Positions 20,294 to 32,268 of a DNA stretch of 64,000 nt are shown here, piece after piece. The notes beneath the pieces were generated by a model. The model was not told the origin of the DNA. It did no database searches and saw only the letters and a list, made by a program, of their open reading frames with translations. The stretch is from Turritopsis dohrnii (Eukaryota; Cnidaria; Hydrozoa; Anthoathecata; Oceaniidae). The stretch lies in contig BQMF02000033.1 in the NCBI GenBank assembly GCA_027922465.2, forward strand, positions 434,001 through 498,000, read 5' to 3'. Each line of letters begins with the position of its first letter. The stretch's first letter is position 1. Both the position numbers and the translations under genes were made by a program.

Positions 20294-22164
20294 TTATTGC
20301 CCCGCAAGGGGCTCTGTAGCTTCACGACCTAGGCGAAGTGTTGGCAAATTTTCTCCTTTTTTTTTAAGACAATACGTTTTCGGAAAGTCAGTTTCCATTT
20401 CAGAAGTTTCCATTTCGGATCATTTGTACAAGAGCTTCGTAAGAAACTTTAAAGAAGAATTTTAAGAACGTTTTCTTGTTTATACCTAATGTTAATCGTT
20501 AGAAGACTTCTTAGAGAGGAAATGATTGTGTTTTGGGGAAATATGCTCGAGAAAAATGAAAATGAAGGTTTCATAACAAGTAAAATTATCCTATGATGAA
20601 AAAACTTTCAGCATCATCAACACAACAAGAATATGTAATCAATACATGCACAAAATTTTCTAATTAATGCATGAAGCGTGCTCAACTCAATCAAAAGAAA
20701 GTTTTATCGACTTATGAAAGAACTGACGCAAAACTTATAAAGAGAATGTTTTGTTGTTTTTTGCAGATATTGACAACGCCACCTTAACTGAGAATATGTG
20801 CATAATGCTTGGTGATAGAGCATTGGTAATTGTATCAACTGTCTTCAAAAGAGCACTGACATTTTGAAGATATAAAAAAACGAAGACAAGTGGAACTGCC
20901 AAAGAAGGACATATTTCTAAAATTTGGAAATGAATTGAATGTAGACTGTGTCTACATACTGAAACTTCGTGTGCAATACAATGCAAAGTTTTTTTCTGGC
21001 TACGAAATGTGGATAAGCTATAGTAAATTGAAAAGTGGTTGCGATAAAAGGTGCGTTTACATGAGAGCTGTACTGAACTCAAACCGGTTTGAAATTTCAA
21101 GCCTCCAGTTACGAGTTTAGCTACGGGTTCTTATTTCAGTACTGTTCCTGGTCACACTTGTACCCGTAATGGTTTCGAACCTATTTCTCAAATATATATA
21201 TATAGGTTTGAAATTTCGATATGCCTTGGAAAGGTGTGAAAGTTTTCACATTTCATTGTTTTATCATAAAATGTGTTAACAAGCATGCCCATATTAATTA
21301 AATTTTGCTGACACATAATGAAATTATAATGTAGAATGTGCTAAATTTATTCCATCGTGTATAGAAAATTTTTCTACCCGTATTGAAATCTCAAACTGTT
21401 CAGTATGGCTCTCGTGTAAAAACACACCCGTAGAGAGAGCTAGAAATTAGTAAATCTATTGTTTCGATTTTTACTCTATAAAACTCGCCAAGGCCGTATC
21501 GAAATTTCTCATGTAAACAGAAGGCCCAATTTCAAACAGCTTAAAATTTCAAACCGGTTTGAGTTCACTACGGCTCTCATGTAAACACACTCTAAGTTAA
21601 TTAAAAGTTTCATCTTTTTGTTCATAATGTATTATTGACAAGCTTCAACTGGTGAAATGTAAGTTTGCTGATTTTAGTAGATTTATATATATATAATATT
21701 GTATGCTTGTTACCAAATTTGCAATTTGCTCCCAATTTGTCCCAATTTTTTAAAGAGTGCTCAAAGAAGAAATGGAAAATGTTTCGAATTTTTCAGTCAC
21801 TTTTTCTAATTTAGCCATAAATAGGCATATGACTTCAATTTTTAGACATGTTTGACCTTATCATTTGGTTATAATAGACCTGGATAGTGTTGAGGCATAC
21901 AATTGTCGTCAATCTATTTTACCTTTTTTCAAGTGATATTGGTTCACTTCTACCAAATATTATATTTTAAATTTATTATGGCTGAAGAGGAAATTATTCA
22001 AGCCATGATAGGCGTCTAGTTACTATTTAAAACACACTGCAAACGTCAAAATCCTTTGTTAAATGAAACAAAAGACCTCTATTGTCTAATCCATGGAAAT
22101 TAGGATTTTTTGGAGACAGACTGAAGCTTGAGGCGGGGCATTTTAGCTTTAGCTACTAACTAGT
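20294..22164 (+). mobile_element. Family A variant, apparently full length
   Basis: The 5' end TTGCCCCGCAAGGGGCTC includes a terminal stem, followed by AGCTTCACGACCTAGGCGAA. The 3' end is GCGGGGCATTTTAGCTTTAGC and ACTAG. The 5' TTGCCCCGC and subterminal GCGGGGCA are the asymmetric inverted repeat pair. No rolling-circle (Rep/helicase) protein is encoded; it contains a MITE at 21050-21592. Confidence 0.6.
21050..21592. mobile_element. MITE with 50-bp inverted ends
   Basis: Left GGTGCGTTTACATGAGAGCT and the complement of the right end (AGTGTGTTTACATGAGAGCC) match, and the match continues through GAACTCAAACCGGTTTGAAA. It is 543 bp and non-coding. No clear target duplication, so it is unclassified. 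Confidence 0.65.
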
Positions 22165-23053
22165 ATAAATATGTGTGTGTGGTGACTTAGAAGTTTAGAG
22201 CATGCATAGGTATTATATTTTTTAAATGATCAAAATCTTTGTTTGATTTTGTGCAATATTGGGAATTACGTTTGTAATTAAGGAGATTGATAGTACATAT
22301 CAAATGTTTAAAGTTTATGATTTGCGTACGTAGTCACTGTGTGACATCTGAAAATATCAATATAAACATAAGTACTCCCAAAAGAAGGGATGTTTTATGT
22401 CATTCAGATGTTATTAAGTTTATCGGTGGTGTACACGTATATGCAATGAGGTTTCGCATAGTGTCAATTACAGTTTTGCAATGCCTTTGGGTGCATATGA
22501 ATGTAATCAGAAATGTAATGTTATGTAAAAATCATTTAACCTTTCTTAAACTTCCTACAGATTTTTTTTAAACTGACCATGAATTTCAACTTTGATGAAG
22601 AATGTAAGTGCATGCCATATTGTTAATCAAACTGAAATAGAAATTTCTGATATGAGTATATTATGTATGTTGATTTTAGTCGATATAAATGTATTTTGCA
22701 TGACCAAAATTTATATGTACTTGGAAAAATGTTTTGAGTTTATGAGTTATGATCATACTCATTAAGATATCTGAAAGGATCCATGTATCTTTTATGTTAT
22801 TTTGTATCAACAAACATGTTGTTCAGTTTATTGGCAGTTACATTAATAAAGTTTCTCATTGTGTCAATTATGCCTTCAAAATGTCCTGAGAAGCACGTAA
22901 TTAGGAATGTAATATATAGAAATTATTCAACCATTCAATGATTCAAAATCATTCAAGTTTCAAGAATGCTATTATAGTATTTCATTTTTTTATATTTTCA
23001 GTTTGCAACTGATTTTGCAGAAATCTTTCTGCCCGTAAGGGCATCTTGTTCTT
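22165..23053 (+). mobile_element. Family B copy, right piece
   Basis: Continues family B interior (AATTAGGA-type and GTGTCAATTA blocks also near 42.4 and 43.9 kb) to the 3' end TTTTGCAGAAATCTTTCTGC, hairpin TGCCCGTAAGGGCA and TCTTGTT. Confidence 0.6.
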
Positions 23054-25390
23054 CGTTTTTGCGGAGTGTAGCTGTTAGCGGAACGGATCTCATTTGGCAA
23101 GATCAAATATTGTCATCAAACACTAACAGAGAGATGCATTTCGGCTGCCGTAACTGGATGCAACCTCTTACAGGGTCATACAAAAAGTGCAATTTGGGTC
23201 ACTTACCTTTGATTTTCGGAAATTTTGAGGTAAGTAATAATATGGATGATCAAGCTCACAAGTGTTCAGGGTATAGCGTTTAGGCAAAATTGTCGATCTG
23301 TACGGTGGCGGTCAAAACAAAGTGGTTGCTTTTTAAGTTAAGTAGACATTTTCCCCCGAGAAATCTCCGAATGCCCCAAGGTTTGTTATGAACTTCCAAC
23401 TGGGAAACCAGGAATACCTCTTATCATTTACGATAATATTGTAAGCTAATGAGAATATTGCTTCTTGATACTTTTGAAAATTTAAATCAAAGCTTCTGAA
23501 AGTGCATCTATGAATGCTCACAAGCTGTGTATCTGAAAGATAAAGCTGTTAATTCTTCTCCATTTTAATATCTTTAAGCCATGTTTATTCAACTTCGTGT
23601 TGTATTTTGATCCACCTATTTGTTTTTATTTCCACACACTACACAAAACAAGACATAAAAGTCCAATGATGATGATAAAATCTAATGTAAATGTTTATGT
23701 TTATGAGGTGTGTGCAGCAGCAGACACACCACTATGCCCCATAAAGTTTTATTCATAATATAGGTCCTTTTAGAGATTTATATATCCTTTTTGAATTCTT
23801 AATTGCAAGCTTATTATTGTTCATGGGAAATGATTTGCATGTTTCGCATATGATAAACTTTATGCTGACGACAGGTTAGGGAGAATATGTGTGTGTGCAG
23901 AAAAAAATGGCTTTGATATTTTCTATGTCTAAATCACTGAGACATCAAAACAGTATACAGTACATCACCATTCATGGAATTTGTCTATTTAAAAGAGTAC
24001 AATCGTAGTAACAGTTTATGATCAAATTGGACTGCTTAACAACAAAAAATGTAAACAATTATATAATATTTTATCCATCAATATTCTCTGATTTGGAATT
24101 CAATTAGTCAACTCCATTGTAGTATTTAATACATGTGTCTGGGTGAAATTTTATAAATTCTAGAGAAATAGCTGAAGTTAAAATAGCTACAGCTTACAAA
24201 TTCTTTAATTGGATAAGATAATTAAAAAAAAACAACAATGAAGAGCAAAAGAAACAAATCAGTTAATTTGTTTTTGTGTAATTGTTATTACTTTACATAA
24301 TGCTACTTGAATTATTTCTAAAATTACAGTTACGTAATTAATATATATATATATACCGTATATAATTATAATTACATAAAATATATAATTATGTTAAATA
24401 AATAAACAGATGTCCTGTGTGTATGTTGTGTTGTGAATTATGTATACACAAGCGAACGAAATAAAACACATAATTATGTTAAATAATTTTGTTAAATATA
24501 TAACGATTTTGCTTAGTATCGTGAATGGGAAATTTATGCTCTTTATAATTTGTCTATTGGTTTTACTATTTCAGGTGTATAAGGCATTATCAAGAGTAAT
24601 TGATATCAATTTATGAATCACTATAGTCGTGGAATATCTGGTATACTTGAAATAGAACTGCTGAACCAAGACAGGAGTAACAGATGTGACGTGTTGGGCA
24701 TTTCCAGCATATATTTGGTCAGGAAACTTTGATTCAAATTGGTTATCATTCATTTGAAAGGAACATGTGACCAATTCAAGAATGTTTTATGTATACAAAT
24801 TGAAATTGTTGATTGACATTTAAAATTGCAACATAAAACTGGATGTTGTTCATTATATCTGGATTAAGTTACCTGAACATTTTGGCAAAGTTTAAAAGAT
24901 GTCTGTTATGTATTTCTTGTTGGTTTTACTTCCTAGTGTTTCTTTATGTATTCGAAAAAGCTATTTTTTTATAATAGATCATTTTTATTCATGCTCTTTT
25001 TGCCACTGTGAGTGTCAGAATTTTTTTGAATCTGTACTTATGCATAAAAGAACTGGAAATTATTGATTCATAAAGCATTTTGTTTTCCTTCTCTTTTCTA
25101 TCTCCATCCCACATTCACAAAATCAAATCCTTGAATGCACGTTATCAGACTATCAAACCTGACCTTGTTTTGATTTTTTATATTGTGACATTACTTGATA
25201 TTAATTTCTTCATAACAGAAATTTGCTATGGGCCAATTTCTGATCATCAAATTACCACATCAAAACGAGGCAAGGGAGCACAGTTTGGTATTTCGACATT
25301 TGAAGTAATAAGGTCTAATTGCAATATAACTAAAGTACATTACATTGATAGGATACATTTCAAGAAAACTAAAAAAAATTACATATATTC
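23054..25390. other. No gene recognised
   Basis: AT-rich, with short frames only. The most gene-like is 25080-25469 plus, which I cannot place. The block at 25315-25390 recurs at 26590-26680, on the other side of the hAT element. Confidence 0.35.
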
Positions 25391-26413
25391 CAGGGCCCGC
25401 GCTATGAATTTGAAAGTGGAGGGGCCACATTTTATACTGATTAATTTTGAAATCGGCAATTTAGAGTGAAGGCGCCACCATGGTTGGCGCCGGAGGGCAA
25501 GGAAAGTTTTTGCAATTTTGACAGCTCCAGATTGGCTAACAGTGTACTGATTCCTAAAGATTTATACACCTACAATAGCTAATCTTTTAATCATTTTTAA
25601 AGAGAACTCCAAAGTAATTATAACTATAACAATATAGTATATATACCATAAATCAGAATCCACAAATTTCCCAAAAATATTTTTCTGGATGGTTCCTAGG
25701 CAACAAATTCGTTGGCTATATTTACCAAAGAAATGTTTTCTGTAAGTTCTTTGTGAAAAGAAAGCTGCCAAAGAGTTGAAACACTTTTGAGTCATTGTTG
25801 CTCGAAGCCAAGTTTTCAATCTGCTTGCAAGAGAGAATGATTGCTCGGGTTTTGCACTTGTAGCTGCACCAACAAGCTCTAGCTTCATTAACTTCATGAT
25901 GTTTCCAAAGAGATTTCTTTCTAGTGCGCCGCTTGATTTGACTATATTGTCTGTTATCTCCTCGAAATGAGCAACCTTTTCATTTTTAAAAACGAGAACG
26001 CAAAACTTGAATTAGGGCAGGCAGTGCAGAGATGTCAAGGTCATCCGAGTACTTTTCAAGAGCGCCGATCTCTGTCTGGTAGGGGTCGTCGGAGTTGATG
26101 GATGTCAAAAGAAACAGCTCGATGCTTGAAAAGAATTGGTAGCGCTTGGTTGCTCAAAACGGTCCTTAATGGCCATGACTACGGTGTTGATTGCATCAAA
26201 GTAAATGATTCGGTAGTGGTCGGCTGCTGATTCTGGATTTAAAGCCTGAATCCATAATAATAGCTTTTGGCTGTTCCTTTTTCAGTTGTGTAGCCACACC
26301 CGATTTTTTTTGAAATTTTTGGATTTATGTGTAAAAAGATTTTTTTACCTATAGCAAAGAAGTGGGGGGAGGGGGGCGTGGCCCTTCTGGCCACCTCGGT
26401 AGCACGGGCCCTG
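25391..26413 (-). mobile_element. hAT-like element remnant
   Basis: Ends CAGGGCCCGCGCTA and, inverted, CAGGGCCCGTGCTA are typical hAT termini. Between them is a decayed minus-strand hAT transposase end. The flanks share only TATTC, not a clear 8-bp duplication. About 1 kb is far shorter than an autonomous hAT, so this is an internally deleted copy. Confidence 0.7.
25640..26290 (-). pseudogene. hAT transposase C-terminal pseudogene
   Basis: Minus-strand pieces in more than one frame. Upstream is NPESAADHYRIIYFDAINTV, followed by VMAIKDRFEQP, resembling the catalytic-domain segment of TTF/MYM-associated hAT transposases. Downstream is LVGAATSAKPEQSFSLASRL with TWLRATMTQ, the C-terminal dimerisation region (families usually read NA.SERSFS...LR.TM). 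Stops and frame changes between the pieces show decay. The family call is from motif memory and was not searched. Confidence 0.75.
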
Positions 26414-26466
26414 TATTCTTTCAGTGGTGCTATTTCGTTTTTGCACTTCCCACTTTCCGTCCAGGA

Positions 26467-26505
26467 TGTTTTAGGGTCAGGATTAAGGGTTAGGATTAGG
26501 GTTAC
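26467..26505. repeat. Short interstitial telomere-like tract
   Basis: AGGGTCAGGATTAAGGGTTA then GGATTAGGGTTAC: about five degenerate units near TTAGGG. Too short and imperfect to be a telomere. Confidence 0.6.
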
Positions 26506-26827
26506 TTTTTATCTCCATGATGAAGAGCCAATAGTAAAAAAATATGGCAGATACATTTAGGGGGTGCGAAAAGGAAATTATCGATTATTAAATTAAGAAT
26601 CGCAATATAACTAAGATGTATATTACATTGATAGGATACATTGCATTAGTTTCAAGAAAACTAACAAAAATTACAGATATTCTTTCAGTTATGGATGCGT
26701 ATTCATCATGCATTCAACTCGCTCGTCAGAAGTTGTTGAATGAATATCCGGCTTTCACGCATTCCATATTTTCGCTGGCGAACGGGTGATTCCACCCACC
26801 CACTCCGCAAACCTTATATATTGATTT

Positions 26828-27117
26828 TCTTACTGTCCAAACCTAGCGGTTTTTTGAAATTTCGTGCGTGCATTTACATGAAACCAAAGCACCGTGCATT
26901 GCATGTCAGCGAAAAATTTACAAAAGTTTCTTTGATCAATATTAAATGGATTTTAAAGAAGATGTACATATTTTAAGGTGAAAACAGAAAATATATAAAA
27001 GAAGCTTATAATTATCTTGGACTGTGATCATTCTTTTTCAACTAAAAAGAAGTTCTCAACGGTTTGTAAACAGAAGAGTCAAAAGAGCTATATATATTTA
27101 TATCTATACTGGCGTGC
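26828..27117 (+). mobile_element. Family B internal fragment
   Basis: Begins CTTACTGTCCAAACCTAGCGG followed by the ACATGAAACCAAA block, as at 19687. It lacks both ends and runs into a tRNA-like SINE. Confidence 0.55.
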
Positions 27118-27220
27118 ATGGCTTCCGTGGCACAGTCGGTTAGTACATCAACTACTAATCCAAGGGTTGGTGGTTCGACCCCGCGTTGATCAAATTTTTA
27201 AATGTCATAAAATATTTCGA
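27118..27220 (+). mobile_element. tRNA-derived SINE, copy 1
   Basis: Contains a pol III A-box-like TGGCACAGTCGG and a B-box GGTTCGACCCC at tRNA spacing, followed by a tail TTGATCAAATTTTTAAATGT. The T stem pairs at four of five positions and no complete acceptor stem forms, so it is a SINE head and not a functional tRNA. Confidence 0.6.
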
Positions 27221-27492
27221 TTTTGGATTTTTGCGAAAGCAAGAAATACATTACAACCGGCTGTTCACCTCCATTTTTTTCTTACTGTTTAAAGCTAGCA
27301 GTTTATACATTACAGATACATATGTAGTTCTGTGGCGCAGATACTTGGCTGCTAACCGAAAAGTCGGTGGTTCGAGCCCACTTTGATCGTGTATCATTTT
27401 TTGTCGAATTTCATAATTGTCATAACATTTTTCATTTTTCATGCTTCAACAGATTTTGCAGAAATCTTTCTGCCCATACGGGCATCTTGTTC
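27221..27492 (+). mobile_element. Short family B (HINE-like) element with SINE core
   Basis: 272 bp with both ends: GGATTTTTGCGAAAGCAAGA, and TTTTGCAGAAATCTTTCTGC with hairpin TGCCCATACGGGCA and TCTTGTT. Its interior holds a second tRNA-like unit (27327-27400). Confidence 0.65.
27327..27400 (+). mobile_element. tRNA-derived SINE, copy 2
   Basis: A-box-like TGGCGCAGATAC, seven-base anticodon-like loop CTGCTAA, and B-box GGTTCGAGCCC in a T arm that pairs. The tail TTTGATCG...GTCATAACATTTTTC parallels copy 1, so both belong to one SINE family. Confidence 0.6.
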
Positions 27493-28512
27493 GTGTTACT
27501 TTTGTGTTGTTTTAGTGAAGTGAACAACAAGGATTTTGAAGCACAGCTTGATATTCGAAATTTTGCCAACCATGCATTTTATTTTTGTATATAACTCTAA
27601 ATTTTTCTTTCAATAATTTTGTTTAATGCACTGATTTTTGGCGGATCTTACAGATTTTACAGTGGAATCTCTCTATCTCGGCTACTCTCTATCTCGAATA
27701 TCTCTCTATCTCGAACAAAAATCTTGGTCCCTTGAACAGCTAACGTGAAGAGCTAACTTTCTTTATCTCGAACATTCTCTATCTTGAACAAATTTTTCGG
27801 TCCCTTGCGAGTTCGAGATAGAGAGATACCACTGTAATTGAACTTCTGTGTATACAAGAAAGCCGCATTACAAATTGTCGTTCTTCGTGTTTTTCTTCTT
27901 TGACTGTCTTCCAAACCTAGTGTGATCATGATCAATAAAACCTATATATTTTTTCTTGTATTTTTTATGTAAACTTTGGCTATTTTTTGTTTTAAATCAA
28001 AGTTTGAAACGCAATGAATTTTTCACTTTAATTTTTTTTTGAAAAAGTTTTTTTTTTTGGCTCTTACAAAATGTTTTTAACAAATCTTAATTATAAAAAT
28101 TATAAAATATGTATCCATGGTTTCAATTCACACATTTCTCTTGTTCGTAGCAAATACTTTCTAATATTACTTGTTAAGCGTTATTTACACTTTTTGAAAG
28201 GTATATTAGCATCAGTGTAACTTAGACCTAAGAGATATCAAAAAGTAACAAAGTTTTGTGCATATTTTCATCTGTTTAAGTGTAGATCTATTTGGTTTGC
28301 ATATTGCAAGTTGGTTTTGAAATGCCAAAAACTGATTTTGTCGAAATATTTAAGCATATAACTTTGCCTCATATCAGGTCCCAAATCAACCCAAACATTT
28401 TTTTTTCGGCCAAAAACTTGTTTTTGTTTCCGCTGTTAATGTATAGCTTCCTGTCTGTATAAATTGGAATGCTTGAGCGCGGGGGCATTTTTAGCTAAAG
28501 CTACATGCTAGT
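27493..28512 (+). mobile_element. Family A element, 3' part
   Basis: Resumes family A text (GTTACTTTTGTGTTGTTTTA...) at the point where the 18.2-kb piece stops, judged against the uninterrupted copy at 35365-36349. It ends GCGCGGGGGC, TAGCTAAAGCTA hairpin and CTAG. A pogo-like MITE lies inside. Confidence 0.7.
27660..27834. mobile_element. pogo/Tc1-like MITE
   Basis: 175 bp, CAGTGGAATCTCTCTATCTC to its complement, with TA at 27658-27659 and 27835-27836. The family A copy at 35.8 kb has the empty site AGATTT-TA-ATTGG. CAGTGG... ends with a TA target suit pogo/Tigger-type elements. Non-coding. Confidence 0.85.
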
Positions 28513-29329
28513 TTAATTTTACTACTAATGATGACAACAAAAATATCGAAACATATTTTAAGGTAGGTTGTATCATTCGTAAAAATAGTTACTCAACTTG
28601 TGGTCTTTCGGTAAACTTTTTGTTCATTTAAAATTTCGAGCTTCACAATTGAAGTGTTTAACAGTACAAGATCACAATAAAATAGAATAATTCAGTAAGA
28701 ATCACCTAGTCTTAATTTAACATCTTATCTTTAAGCATACATAATGAATGTTTTGGAGAAAAGGCAATCATATAATTTGAGTGACATGAGAATAATATGC
28801 AACTTGCCTGACTTTTTCTTCCTCCTAACTTTTTATCCCATCCAATTAGGATACATGGTTGTTAATGTCTTGATTCAATAAACTTCAATATAAGATTATA
28901 CTCTTGTTATATTATCAATAAAACCTAATTCGACTGTCAGAACCAAAATAATCTACTTCTTGGTTCTTGTTGATAAGTTTTACCAGCGTTTCGCTCCCAG
29001 AATGCACTACGTTAAAACAAAGGGCGGGGGAGGGCGCAATGAAACAAATAATTTATTTATTCATTCGAATAAAGAGAACTCTTTTTGCATTGAAGTATAT
29101 TTACTTCGTCTCACCCTAGTAATACATTTTCCGAAAATCAACTTCGTGCTTTAAACTTTCTGATTTTAAACTGAAAAATTTAAAGTTAGCGATAAGGGGT
29201 GTTTAACTATGGCGTAAAGACCTGCAACATTACACACACACGGACGGACGGACAGACTGACTGACAAACACGGGGAAATGAAAGATCAGCTACCTTGCGG
29301 CGCTGAACAAATATCAAAGTCACACTCAG
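28513..29329. other. No gene recognised
   Basis: AT-rich intergenic DNA. A short CGGACGGACGGACAGACTGAC microsatellite-like tract lies near 29241-29262. Confidence 0.4.
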
Positions 29330-29622
29330 AACAAAAATGTCCAATACTGGATTCAAAACTGGAGCGAAATTTCGCTGAAGATGGATATAGGGGAGTACAA
29401 CATAACTCATTCTATTGCCGTATGATCAAAATGCGGAGTGAATTACCGAAAGAGGTTGCTCATGCTGTATCACTTGACGCTTTTAAAAACCGTCTTGATA
29501 GCTACTGGAAAGATCATCCTCTACGTTACGATCACGAACGTCAATAATACCAAGAGTGATTCTTAGAGGCGAAGCTTGGCCTGCGAATCTGTACTCATAA
29601 ATAAATAATTGAATAAATGAAA
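29330..29622 (+). pseudogene. Non-LTR retrotransposon (LINE) 3' remnant
   Basis: The frame ending at 29547 reads NSFYCRMIKMRSELPKEV, then SLDAFKNRLDSYWKDHPL. This is the familiar C-terminal tail that follows the reverse transcriptase in CR1/L2-like LINEs (WNSLP...FK.RLD..W). An ATAAATAAATAAT tail at about 29597 suits such elements. Only the extreme 3' end is present, as with 5'-truncated LINE copies. It lies just past the receptor gene's stop, in the opposite orientation. Confidence 0.75.
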
Positions 29623-29635
29623 ATTAGTCATGTTT

Positions 29636-30414
29636 TTATCCTTGTTGAATCTGGTTCTTGGAAATAATTTTATTCGGTGAATCCTGACAGAAAAGTTTGT
29701 TAACTATAAAATTACCATAGCTCTTGTCCATTCTGAAATACACTGCTGGAATGCTCAAGAAGACAACCAAAGACATGCAATGGCAAACTTGATCTAACTG
29801 CAAGGCCAAATACGCTTCCAACAAAATATTTGCTAATCTGGATAAGCCGTATGGAACCCACATGACTGTGTAACAAATCCATAACAATTTCGTAGCTTCC
29901 AATCGTTTGGTATCAGTTATCCTTACCTGGGAAAGATATTTGCTAATTTTTTTGTCTCTTCCCCTGATAAATCTTTTGGTTTGGTTAGTCAAGCGACGAG
30001 TAGTGGTTACACAAGCCGTTTGAACTAATGTAACTATAACAACGGTCAATGGAGTTGAACATGGATTTGAGAAGCTTAGCGAAGAGCATTCTTCTACTAT
30101 TGATTTGTTGGCAATGAAGCAAATACCGCTTTTAGTGTGGTAGACATATCTATACATCTCGTATTGAATAACAGATGTACACAGAACTCCAATTGCAACC
30201 AACACTATTAGCCAGATATGTGTGCAACTCTTCATATGGAGATAATCTTTATCTTTTAAAATACAATAACGGTGTAGTACCATTCCAGCAATTAAGATCA
30301 ATGACGTCAGACTTGAAAAGAAATGACATCCATACACAATGAACATGAATGAATTACAAGTCGTTAATCCAATTTTGAAGTCCTTCCAAACCAATATGGT
30401 AAACAGTGGTAAAC
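29636..30414 (-). CDS. Rhodopsin-like GPCR, exon 2 (TM2 end to C terminus)
   Basis: Exon 2 starts at 30414 after a pyrimidine tract and TAG, completes the Gly codon split by the intron, and gives about 258 residues to the stop at 29636. It covers the end of TM2, TM3 (FIVYGCHFFSSL...VLHRY, where HRY replaces the usual DRY), TM4 (THIWLIVLVAIGVL), a Cys-containing second extracellular loop, TM5 (TPLTVVIVTLVQTAC), TM6 (LWICYTVMWVPYG, close to CWxP) and TM7 (VVFLSIPAVYF, close to NPxxY). With exon 1 the receptor is about 328 aa, normal for class A. The ligand cannot be told from sequence. No frame damage is seen. Confidence 0.85.
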
Positions 30415-31357
30415 CTAAAAAGAAAGAAGAAGTGTTCGTAAGCTTTCGGACAAAATTATTATTTTTACAGTTAACTTGAATGGGCAGGATAATATGATTC
30501 CATTACAATCACCATCTAATGCTCAATTTTTTTGATTTGATGAGCTACAATCTTAAAATCCACCAACACCAGTATGGAAAACTAACAGTAGTAAACCTAA
30601 GAAAAATTAATTTTTAGTAATTGCATACGTTTTCGGAGAAAGTTTCTATTTTTGTAAATTATTTGAGTTTGATAATCAATTTCCGTGCCTCACCATACAC
30701 CATGACGTCCTTATGACGTCATAAACAAGTCGGACGATGACCTTATAAGACGTTATGAGAAAGTCATCATAATGTCATATTTGCAACCAAAAGCGATGCC
30801 ACCTTGTAACCTAACTGTTTCACTGAGAGTCCTCTGCGACATCACTGAGACCTCATACGACCACGTCCTGACACTATTATTACGATTGAAAATTTGCTTA
30901 ATCACGATGGACCGCACAAATTTTGACCATATCAAAGTTTGCAAATGAAGAGAGATTCTTCTACGACGTCACTACAACGTCACTGAGACGTCATATGACC
31001 CAGTCCTGACAATTTTATTACGGTTGAAATCATGCATGCTTAACCATGATGAAAGGCACAGGCTTTGACCTTACCGAAGTGACGGGAATAAATAAAATGC
31101 ATATTTTCAGCTTAGACGTCTTCTAAATAAATAAACTCTTAAATATTATAGACTTAAAAAATACAACACAAGAAAACTGTTTCTTTCAGTTTATTTCTTT
31201 TTCAACCGTTCAGGGGCATGTTTTAAAACATCAACTATCGCTTTGTTCACAGAAGCTTTTTTAACCACTGTCAGAAATCTCACAGCTTACACATGCAGCA
31301 CTACACATTACATTATACCTCGTACTAACTACTGTTATAATCAAAAGTAATCTTATA

Positions 31358-31984
31358 CAGTGCGTTTCATAGTCTTGGAAAGGAAAATTTAAAGCTGTTT
31401 TTTTAAATGAAGATATCGAATTTCAAAATAATTTTTACATTGATGGAAAGCCACTTTCAAGTTCTTTCGGCTAGGATAGTTTTGTGAAAAAATGAAAAAG
31501 TGGTTTTTGAAAAATGAAGGAAAATGTCTTGGAAAAATGTAATTAAATTTTTAATGGTCGATTAACACGTAGTCTAATTTCATCGTGCTTATTGTTTCAA
31601 AGCCCTAAATCCATGTAAATTTTTATTACTTCTATTTTTGCGCTGAGACACCCAAATGATTGATATTCAAAAACATAAAAGTTAAACGTTTTTCGTGAAC
31701 ACACAGCTTAAATTTGTTTATTGTTTTCCAAATTGCTGGCATTGTTTCAAAAAATATTTTCTTTTCATTGACATCTTAATCGACCATTAAAAATTTAATT
31801 ACATTTTTCCAAGACATTTTCCTTATTTTTTCAAAAACCACTTTTCCATTTTTCACGAAACTATACCAGCCGAAAGAGCTTGAAAATGGCTTGCTATCGG
31901 TGTAAAAATTATTTTGAAATTGGGTATATTCATTTAAAAAAAACAGCTTTAAATTTTCCCTTTTCAACACTATGAAACACACTG
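31358..31984. mobile_element. Tc1/mariner-like MITE, intact copy 2
   Basis: 627 bp, CAGTGCGTTTCATAGTCTTG to CTATGAAACACACTG, TA at 31356-31357 and 31985-31986. Arms of roughly 200 bp are inverted copies of each other. This is the empty-site reference for the DD41D insertion (TA at 31540-31541). Confidence 0.9.
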
Positions 31985-32268
31985 TAGTATAAAGACATAA
32001 AGTGCAATCAACATTTCGCACGTGAAAACAAACTTTTACTTGTTTGATGAAATACATTGTAGTTTATACATGATAATTTCATCAAAACAACTTATACGCA
32101 CGATGTTTTAGTATTCATGAATTATCTACGATGTGTGTATCCAACCTCCTGAAATTCTAAAAGTTCAGACATAAGAGTTAGCTTTATTTATGATAGCGAT
32201 CATTAAAATTTGAAAGGTCACCGAAGCATTCAGCCGTGTTTGCACATGAATGTAGTGAACAAACTCTG

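Noticed and set aside
26467..26505. Telomeric repeat suggesting a chromosome end or fusion
   Set aside because: Only about five imperfect units, embedded in ordinary repeat-rich DNA.
27118..27400. Functional tRNA genes
   Set aside because: A and B boxes are present but acceptor stems do not pair and shared non-tRNA tails follow, so these are SINE heads.
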